A stretch of 64,000 bases of DNA from the NCBI GenBank assembly GCA_963782605.1, contig CAWAKK010000005.1:434001-498000 (forward strand), written 5' to 3'. The stretch's first letter is position 1. Each line of letters opens with the position of its first letter. The DNA is from JBDTSW01 sp963782605 (lineage in GTDB: Bacteria > Actinomycetota > Thermoleophilia > Solirubrobacterales > 70-9). The notes beneath the pieces were generated by a model that did not search any database, was not told where the DNA came from, and saw only the letters and a list, made by a program, of their open reading frames with translations. Shown here in pieces: positions 58,893 to 64,000 of this stretch. Position numbers and translations under genes: made by a program.

Positions 58893-58910
58893 TACGTGTT
58901 GGAACACGTA
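58893..58910. promoter_or_regulatory. 18-bp inverted repeat at the XRE-cupin promoter
   Basis: TACGTGTT and AACACGTA flank a 2-bp centre, a perfect palindrome 8 nt upstream of the regulator ATG. A TAGAAT box (58925-58920, minus) lies just before it, so a bound protein would sit on the transcript start. Autoregulation is the simplest reading. It shares no bases with the TAGYRNNRCTW motif. Confidence 0.6.
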
Positions 58911-58988
58911 CTTTTAATAATTCTATCCCACGGCCAGACGTTCCTGCCCGATTACGCTGGCGTGAACGGCCTCTGCCGGAGCATTGGG

Positions 58989-59019
58989 CCGTAAAGCTAT
59001 CCGTTCAATAGCATCACTA
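58989..59019 (+). promoter_or_regulatory. Paired TAGYRNNRCTW operator (unit G)
   Basis: An exact copy, TAGCATCACTA (59009-59019), lies 34 nt before the amidohydrolase GTG. A degenerate copy, CCGTAAAGCTA (58989-58999), lies exactly 20 bp upstream. No consensus -35/-10 pair can be named. The remaining 58886-59052 gap holds only the regulator palindrome. Confidence 0.55.
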
Positions 59020-59052
59020 ACGATGTCGGAATCGGAGTCGTGGTAGGGCCCA

Positions 59053-60027
59053 GTGCGGATCGACGTCCACAACCACGTGATGCCGGAGCGCTCGCTGGAC
59101 CTGCTCCGTCGCGAGCCGGCGTACGGGGTGACCCTTGCAGGGCGGCGATGGAGCGGTGGGCTCCACGTGGACTTCGAGATCGTCCCGTCCTTCGTCGACC
59201 CCGAAGCGAAGCTGGCGGAGCTCGAGTCGAAGGGCATCGGCGCCGCGGTCGTCTCGGTTACGCCGCCGCTCTTCTACTACCACGTGGACGTCGGGCTCGG
59301 CGAGGCAATGGCGAGGGCCACCAACGACGGGCTCGCCGAGTTTTGCGAGGCCGCGCCCGACCGGTTGCGATGGCTTGCGTCGGCGCCGATGCAGGATCCT
59401 GCGCGCGCCGTCGATGTCCTCTCCGACGCGGTCGAGGCGGGGGCCGTGGGCGTCGAGATCGGGACGGCCGTGGCCGGGGGCCGGCGCCTCGACGAGGCGG
59501 AGTTCGAGCCGTTCTGGGCGGCGGCGGAGCGGCTGGAGGTGCCTGTGACGCTGCACCCGGCCTACGGGGAGAGCAACCCAGCGCTCGACTCGTACTACTT
59601 CGAGAACGTCCTCGGCTTCCTCTTCGAGACCACGGTCACCGTCGAGCGGCTGATCGTTTCTGGGACCCTCGACCGCCACCCCGGCCTCACCGTCGTGCTG
59701 CTGCACGGTGGGGGCTACTTCCCGTACCAGGTGGGCCGGCTTCGTCATGCGCGTAGCGTGCGGCCGGAGCTGGCCACGGCGCCCGCGGACCCGTGGGCCT
59801 ACTCCCAGCGGCTCTTCTTCGACACCATCACCCACGATCCAAGCGCGCTGGCCTTCCTGATCGAGCGCGCCGGCCCGGAGCGAGTCGTGCTGGGGACCGA
59901 CCTGCCCTTCGACATGGCGACGCCGGACCCCGTCGCGCTGCTCGGGGAAGCGGCGGATGATGCCGCGTCCCGGACCATCGCCGAGCGGAACCCGGCGCTC
60001 CTGTACGGATTCGACGCCAGGGCGTAA
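59053..60027 (+). CDS. Amidohydrolase, ACMSD-like (pair II, copy 2)
   Basis: The 324-aa enzyme has D-V-H-N-H (about 4-8), the His in L-H-P-A-Y, L-H-G-G-G-Y and G-T-D-L-P-F-D-M-A-T-P-D, the last shared nearly intact with 42100. It lacks the T-W-H-G-M-T block of pair I. The GTG start has a weak GGTAGGG before it. The next gene, an MFS carrier, follows after 46 nt. Expected activity is metal-dependent decarboxylation or hydrolysis of a substrate related to that of 42100. Confidence 0.9.
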   Translation: MRIDVHNHVMPERSLDLLRREPAYGVTLAGRRWSGGLHVDFEIVPSFVDPEAKLAELESKGIGAAVVSVTPPLFYYHVDVGLGEAMARATNDGLAEFCEAAPDRLRWLASAPMQDPARAVDVLSDAVEAGAVGVEIGTAVAGGRRLDEAEFEPFWAAAERLEVPVTLHPAYGESNPALDSYYFENVLGFLFETTVTVERLIVSGTLDRHPGLTVVLLHGGGYFPYQVGRLRHARSVRPELATAPADPWAYSQRLFFDTITHDPSALAFLIERAGPERVVLGTDLPFDMATPDPVALLGEAADDAASRTIAERNPALLYGFDARA

Positions 60028-60073
60028 GCAGCACGCAACAGTCCGTCAGCCACGCTTTACCCTTGCCGGCGTC

Positions 60074-61324
60074 TTGGCAAGCGGAAGCGATCAGCTCGGC
60101 ACGCGGGGAAGCCGCGCGCTCGTCATCTACGTACTCGCGGTCGCGATGGCGCTCGGGATCCTGCCGATGGTCGCCGTCGGCATCCTCGCGCCGTACCTGA
60201 TCGAGGACCTGGAGATCTCCCGCGGCGACGTCGGGTTGTTGGTGTCGGTAGTTGCCGGCGTCTCCGCGGTGCTGTCGCCGATGGCGGGCAGCATCATCGA
60301 CCGCATCGGTGATCGGACCGGCCTGCTCGTGGTAGTGGGCTGCGGAGCGGGGGCCCTGGTGCTGATGGCCGTGGCCGGCACGTTCGCTGCCATGGCCGCG
60401 GCCCTCGCGGTTGCGGGCCTCTGCCGCGCCGGAGCGAACCCCGCCACGAACCGGCTGATCACCGACCGGATCCCGCTCGGCGGAAGGGGATGGGTCACGG
60501 GCGTGAAGCAGTCGGGCGAGACGGCCGCGATCACCCTGTCCGCCGCCGCCCTGCCCGCCGCCGCAGCGCTGTGGGGGTGGCGCGAGGCCCTGCTGGTCCT
60601 CGCCGCGCTCGCCGCCGCGACGTTGGTCGTGGCCGCGATCACGATCCATCGGGCGCGCGCCGCCCGGCGCGCCAGTCAGCGGGCCAGCGGGCCCGTACGG
60701 GCATCGGTCCACCGCCTCAACCTCTACAACATGATCATGGGGGCGGGGACCGGCTCGATCACCGCCTACCTGCCGCTGTACGCCCACGAGGATGGCGGGC
60801 TGACGGCGGCGGCCGCGGGGTCGGTGATGATCGCCGCAGGCGCGGTCGGAGGCCTGGTGCGGCTCACCGCGAGCCGTCGCAGCGAGACGCATTGGGGATA
60901 CCCGGACGCGATGGCCGGCTTCGCCACGATCGCCTGCATCGCGACCTTGCTGATGCTCGCCGCTCCACACCTCGGCCCCGAGGCCTTCTGGCTCAGCGCC
61001 GCGCTCTGGGGAGCAGGCGGACTCGGGTTCGGGGCGATCTCGATGCTCGCCGTGATGGCGGAGGCCGACGAGGCGAGGACGGCGTGGGCCTCAGGCATGG
61101 TGGTCTTTTGGTTCAGCCTCGGCTTCTGCGTCGCCCCGCCGCTGTTCGGGTGGTCGCTCGAGCACATCGGTGCGTATCAGCCTGCGATCGGCGTGGTTGC
61201 GGCCCTCTACGTCCTCGCGACGATCCTGATGATCTTCTCGCGTCCGCTCTTCCGGCCGGTGTCGCGCACCGCAGCCGTGGCGTCCTCGGCCCCTATCCGC
61301 CCCACCGGCACCATCGCGCAGTAG
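60074..61324 (+). CDS. Major facilitator superfamily transporter
   Basis: The 416-aa protein has about twelve hydrophobic helices in two halves. The MFS loop 2-3 signature appears as G-S-I-I-D-R-I-G-D-R-T-G (about 70-81). The G-V-K-Q-S-G-E region of helix 5 resembles cyanate/nitrate-type MFS proteins. The frame has no ATG or GTG in the right place; I chose the TTG at 60074, just before the first helix, with a TACCCT box 11 nt upstream. An intermediate or the primary substrate may be moved by it. Its stop TAG is 5 nt before a TATACT box for the next gene. Confidence 0.85.
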   Translation: MASGSDQLGTRGSRALVIYVLAVAMALGILPMVAVGILAPYLIEDLEISRGDVGLLVSVVAGVSAVLSPMAGSIIDRIGDRTGLLVVVGCGAGALVLMAVAGTFAAMAAALAVAGLCRAGANPATNRLITDRIPLGGRGWVTGVKQSGETAAITLSAAALPAAAALWGWREALLVLAALAAATLVVAAITIHRARAARRASQRASGPVRASVHRLNLYNMIMGAGTGSITAYLPLYAHEDGGLTAAAAGSVMIAAGAVGGLVRLTASRRSETHWGYPDAMAGFATIACIATLLMLAAPHLGPEAFWLSAALWGAGGLGFGAISMLAVMAEADEARTAWASGMVVFWFSLGFCVAPPLFGWSLEHIGAYQPAIGVVAALYVLATILMIFSRPLFRPVSRTAAVASSAPIRPTGTIAQ

Positions 61325-61328
61325 CGCT

Positions 61329-61367
61329 TATACTTTCAGCGACACAGTGGTTTGTTCAGCATCGCTT
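61329..61367 (+). promoter_or_regulatory. -10 box with paired degenerate operator (unit F)
   Basis: TATACT (61329-61334) is followed by CAGCGACACAG (61337-61347) and, 20 bp on, CAGCATCGCTT (61357-61367). Both begin CAG instead of TAG but keep the Y-R spacing, and the 20-bp step equals units B, D and G. The site precedes the DRE-TIM enzyme gene. Confidence 0.5.
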
Positions 61368-61405
61368 CATGAGGACAACACGAAGCTTCGGATAGGGAGG
61401 CCGAG

Positions 61406-62671
61406 TTGACCGGCGAGACACCTTGGCATGTAGAAGGCCGCTTCTTCACCAGCCCGTGGAACCACCAGGCCGAGGCGCGAGCTGGGCTTGAGTTCCCGGC
61501 CGGGGTCAAGTTTCACGACATCACCCTTCGCGACGGCGAGCAGCAGGCCGGCATCGCGTTCACCCCGGACGACAAGCTCGCGATCGCGAAGCGACTGGCG
61601 GAGGCCGGCGTTGACCGGATCGAGGCTGGGATGCCGATCGTCTCGCCCCAGGACGAGGGCGCCGTCAAGGCCATCGTCGAAGCCGACCTCGGCCCGGAGA
61701 TCTTCGCCTTCGCGCGGTGCATGGTCGACGACGTCGAGAAGGCGAAGGAGTGCGGAGTCGACGGTGTCGTGATCGAGATCCCCTCGTCCGGCCACATCAT
61801 CGAACGCGCGTACGGCTGGCCGCTCGAGCGGGCCATCGACCTCTCGATCGAGGCCACCCTGGCCGCCAAGGAGGCCGGGCTCTACACGGTCTTCTTCACG
61901 ATCGACTCCTCGCGGGCGGAGTTCGACTGGTACCTCGACCTCGTCGAGCGCGTTGCCGCCGAGGGCCACATGGACGCACTTGCGCTCGTCGATACCTTCG
62001 GCGGCGTCAACCCCCACGCGATCCCGGTCTGGGTCGAGAAGGTTCGGGAGCGCCTCCCCGACACGGCGCTGGAGGCGCATTTCCACGATGACTTCGGCCT
62101 CGCGGTCGCGAACTCGATCGCGGCGATCTCCGCCGGCGTGGACATGGTCCACACCACCGTCACGGGTGTCGGCGAGCGTGCCGGCAACACCCCGATGGAG
62201 GACCTGGCGCTGGCGCTGACGATGCTCTACGACGTCCCCCATGGGCTCGACACGAAGAAGTTCTACGCACTCTCGCGGCTGGTGCGAGAGCGCGCCGCGC
62301 ACACGATCCCCTCGAATCGCCCGGCGGTCGGCGACCGCCTCTTCGAGGTCGAGTCCGGGATCATCGTCGGCTGGTACCACGAGTGCATCGATGAGTTCCC
62401 GACCGAGCTCTTCCCGTACCACTGGGACGAGGTCGGCCAGCCCCCGGCCCGGGTGGTCAACGGCAAGGGAAGCGGTCTGCCATCGGTCATGGTCGCGCTC
62501 GAGGCGCTCGGGATCGAAGCCGACGAGGAACAGATGCGCGAGATGGTCGCTGCGATCAAGCAGCGTGCGCTGGAGACGAAGACCCTGCTTCCGCTCGAGG
62601 AAGTTGCGCGCCTTGCCCACGAGGTGCTCGGGACCGAGCCCGCCCCGGCGCTTGTCGGCGACCGGAACTAG
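61406..62671 (+). CDS. DRE-TIM metallolyase family acyltransferase (homocitrate/isopropylmalate synthase-like)
   Basis: The 421-aa TIM-barrel enzyme has L-R-D-G-E-Q-Q-A-G (about 44-52), the metal His pair in A-H-F-H-D-D-F-G-L-A and the family motif G-V-G-E-R-A-G-N-T-P. Relatives join acetyl-CoA to a 2-oxo acid (homocitrate, citramalate, isopropylmalate synthase). The C-terminal ~110 residues are a short helical domain; the leucine-sensing LeuA domain is missing. AGGGAGG supports the TTG start. With ThDP and dehydrogenase genes nearby, it may condense a 2-oxo acid made by the island pathway. Confidence 0.88.
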   Translation: MTGETPWHVEGRFFTSPWNHQAEARAGLEFPAGVKFHDITLRDGEQQAGIAFTPDDKLAIAKRLAEAGVDRIEAGMPIVSPQDEGAVKAIVEADLGPEIFAFARCMVDDVEKAKECGVDGVVIEIPSSGHIIERAYGWPLERAIDLSIEATLAAKEAGLYTVFFTIDSSRAEFDWYLDLVERVAAEGHMDALALVDTFGGVNPHAIPVWVEKVRERLPDTALEAHFHDDFGLAVANSIAAISAGVDMVHTTVTGVGERAGNTPMEDLALALTMLYDVPHGLDTKKFYALSRLVRERAAHTIPSNRPAVGDRLFEVESGIIVGWYHECIDEFPTELFPYHWDEVGQPPARVVNGKGSGLPSVMVALEALGIEADEEQMREMVAAIKQRALETKTLLPLEEVARLAHEVLGTEPAPALVGDRN

Positions 62672-62689
62672 CACGACCGTGTGCACACG

Positions 62690-62704
62690 GGAGGCGGAGC
62701 CTCC
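62690..62704 (+). terminator. Small hairpin after the DRE-TIM gene
   Basis: GGAGGC and GCCTCC form a 6-bp stem with a GGA loop, 18 nt after the stop codon. It precedes a much stronger hairpin and may act together with it. Confidence 0.35.
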
Positions 62705-62715
62705 TCTCTCAACCG

Positions 62716-62749
62716 GGTGGGCGGCACCTTCGTTGGTGCCGCCCACCCA
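62716..62749. terminator. Strong 14-bp hairpin at the end of the island
   Basis: A perfect 14-bp inverted repeat (arms 62716-62729 and 62736-62749) closes on the 6-nt loop TTCGTT. No T-run follows, so an intrinsic terminator in the strict sense is not shown, but stems of this strength commonly end transcripts in high-GC bacteria. It separates the island from the next genes. Confidence 0.6.
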
Positions 62750-62796
62750 CCCCCTTGCCGCCGCTTCGCCGTGACCGCGCCTTAGGATTCCCGCCG

Positions 62797-62883
62797 ATGA
62801 GCTTCTACGAGAACGACGCAGACCTGTCCCCGCTCGGAGGCAAGACGGTCAAGATGATGTCCTGGCTTGGCGGTCAGAGCTGA
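62797..62883 (+). pseudogene. ilvC-like N-terminal remnant (28 codons)
   Basis: A TAGGAT box (62783-62788) lies 9 nt before an ATG that opens M-S-F-Y-E-N-D-A-D-L-S-P-L-G-G-K-T-V, which resembles the first residues of ketol-acid reductoisomerase (x-x-Y-Y-D-x-D-A-D-L-x-x-L-x-G-K-x-V). After K-T-V the similarity stops, the expected G-Y-G-S-Q-G-H never appears, and a TGA follows after ten more codons. The rest was probably removed by a deletion or rearrangement at about 62850. It could also be a true short peptide. Confidence 0.5.
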
Positions 62884-63328
62884 CGTGGAGAAGGTCGGCC
62901 TCGCCGCTGTCGCGACGATCGCCGCCGGCGGTCTGATCGCGATCCAACCTCCCGTGGTGGCGCGTCTCGCGGACGCCACTGGGACCCTGCCGGCGGCCGC
63001 CGTCAATTTCGTCGTCGGGGCCGCGATCCTCGTCGTGCTCGCCGTGGTCGCGGGTGACGGCCCCGGGTTCAGCGGCGTGCGGGACGTCTCCTGGTTCTAT
63101 GTCGTCGGGGGCGGCGTCGTCGGCGCGCTCTATGTGACGACCGTTGTGCTGACGGTCGACGATCTCGGCGCGGCGGGCGTGGTCGCTGCGACGATCGCAG
63201 GGCAGCTGACGGTCTCGGTGATACTGGACCGGCTCGGCGTTCTCGGCCTCGAACAGGCGCCGATCACGCTCGAGCGCATCCTCGGCGTCGGCCTGCTGCT
63301 GGTCGGGACGTACCTGATCGTGCGCTGA
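62867..63328 (+). CDS. DMT superfamily membrane protein (DUF606/YdcZ-like)
   Basis: The 153-aa protein has four to five hydrophobic helices, with the family pattern G-x-L-I-A-I-Q-P-P-V at the start, N-F-V-V-G-A, W-F-Y-V-V-G-G-G-V-V-G-A-L-Y-V and L-G-A-A-G-V-V-A-A-T-I-A-G-Q-L. Half-size DMT proteins of this kind usually work as dimers or pairs; the substrate is unknown. The TTG start overlaps the ilvC-like remnant; a GTG at 62885 is an alternative. Confidence 0.82.
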   Translation: MAVRADVEKVGLAAVATIAAGGLIAIQPPVVARLADATGTLPAAAVNFVVGAAILVVLAVVAGDGPGFSGVRDVSWFYVVGGGVVGALYVTTVVLTVDDLGAAGVVAATIAGQLTVSVILDRLGVLGLEQAPITLERILGVGLLLVGTYLIVR

Positions 63329-63333
63329 TCGCC

Positions 63334-64000
63334 CTAGGAGCTCGCCGCCCGGGCGCGCGCGACGAGAGCGAGCTGGTCGAAGATCAGGTTGGCCGCGAAC
63401 AGGGCTGTGATCTGCGCCGGGTTGTCATAGGGCGGGGAAACCTCGACCACGTCGAAGCCCTTGAACTCGATGCCGGCCAGGGCCCTCACGTACGAGAGCG
63501 CCTCGTGGCTGGTCGGACCGCCGACTTCAGGTGTGCCGGTGCCCGGGCAGAACGCGACGTCCACGAAGTCGACGTCGAAGGTGAAGAAGGCAGGCTGGCC
63601 GTCGAGCCGCTTGCGAACCCGCTCGGCGAATGCCGGCGGGGGGATCTCCGCGAGCTCCAGCCACGGGATCATGTCGACACCGAGCTCGTCTGGGATCTCG
63701 ATGTCCTGCTCGCCGTAAAGCGGGCCGTGCATGCCGGCCTGGATCACACGTCCGGGATCGATGATCCCCTCCTCGATCGCCCGGCGGAACATCGTGCCGT
63801 GGCTGTAGGGCCGGCCGAAGTACTCGTCCCAGAGGTCCGTGTGCGAGTCGAAGTGGACGAGCCCGAGCGGCCCGTAGACGCGGCTCAAGGCGCGCAGCTC
63901 GGCAAGCGTCACCGAGTGGTCGCCACCCATTCCGATCGGGACGACGCCCGCCTCGGCGATCGGGTGGACGAACTCCTCGATCCGCGCAAGCGTGTCCTCG
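63334..64000 (-). CDS. Agmatinase/arginase family ureohydrolase (partial, 5' end beyond the window)
   Basis: About 222 C-terminal residues are visible; the frame stays open to the window edge. It has the binuclear manganese site G-G-D-H-S, H-F-D-S-H-T-D and F-D-V-D-F-V-D. The last one keeps both Asp, and P-G-T-G-T-P-E is close to the usual P-G-T-G-T-P. The family cleaves guanidino groups to release urea (arginine, agmatine, guanidinobutyrate and similar). It converges on the DMT gene with 5 nt between stops. It may or may not belong to the island. Confidence 0.92.
   Translation of the reverse strand, partial: EDTLARIEEFVHPIAEAGVVPIGMGGDHSVTLAELRALSRVYGPLGLVHFDSHTDLWDEYFGRPYSHGTMFRRAIEEGIIDPGRVIQAGMHGPLYGEQDIEIPDELGVDMIPWLELAEIPPPAFAERVRKRLDGQPAFFTFDVDFVDVAFCPGTGTPEVGGPTSHEALSYVRALAGIEFKGFDVVEVSPPYDNPAQITALFAANLIFDQLALVARARAASS

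Noticed and set aside
36961..62671. An integrated phage or transposon carrying the island
   Set aside because: No integrase, transposase, terminal inverted repeats or tRNA gene was seen in the window.

Overview
The window is a contiguous stretch of high-GC bacterial chromosome. Gene content (hrcA-dnaJ, phoH-ybeY-era, cydAB, a trp operon with hisIE at its head), GTG/TTG starts, 1-17 nt start/stop overlaps and many start codons only 7-10 nt after a TANNNT box (leaderless-type promoters) point to an actinobacterium. The deep-branching class Thermoleophilia is my best guess, but that is inference. No rRNA, tRNA, CRISPR array or insertion sequence was seen.

Region 1 (1-10.9 kb), core genes on the plus strand: the tail of an M23 peptidase, lepA, three coupled SnoaL-like paralogues, two MaoC-type hotdog proteins, then hrcA-dnaJ-prmA-murI, yqeY, phoH-ybeY-era. 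Region 2 (10.4-13.4 kb, minus strand): cydA-cydB and a small membrane protein. Region 3 (13.4-22.2 kb, plus): hisIE-trpE-trpG-trpD-trpC, an HtrA-like protease, trpF-trpB-trpA and a 53-aa membrane protein. Region 4 (22-37 kb), mixed central metabolism: an unusual Rieske-TPP enzyme fusion, an unknown protein, an acyl-CoA ligase, a phosphofructokinase with PPi-type residues, a short lipoprotein, a TIGR01777 epimerase, malic enzyme, DNA polymerase I, a membrane-anchored ECF-like sigma factor with a disrupted low-complexity tail, a PH-like protein and a Gfo/Idh oxidoreductase.

Region 5 (37-62.7 kb) is an accessory catabolic and uptake island. It holds two NitT/TauT-type ABC systems (two binding proteins, one of them frameshifted, four permeases, two ATPases), four ACMSD-type amidohydrolases forming two pairs, two tandem-Dabb proteins, two M24 metallohydrolases, two D-2-hydroxyacid dehydrogenases, an SDR, a zinc alcohol dehydrogenase, a ThDP decarboxylase-like enzyme, an MFS carrier, a DRE-TIM acyltransferase and one XRE-cupin regulator. 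Most promoters in this island carry an 11-bp imperfect palindrome, TAGYRNNRCTW. In five cases two copies lie 19-20 bp apart, and in three of those the first copy starts on the last base of the -10 box. I read this as a shared operator of a dedicated regulon, and it is the main new observation here. The substrate is unknown; an organic acid, aromatic or heterocyclic compound imported by the ABC systems and processed by amidohydrolases, decarboxylase and dehydrogenases would fit.

Region 6 (62.7-64 kb): a strong hairpin, a 28-codon remnant resembling the start of ilvC, a DUF606-type DMT protein and the 3' part of an agmatinase-family gene that runs off the window.
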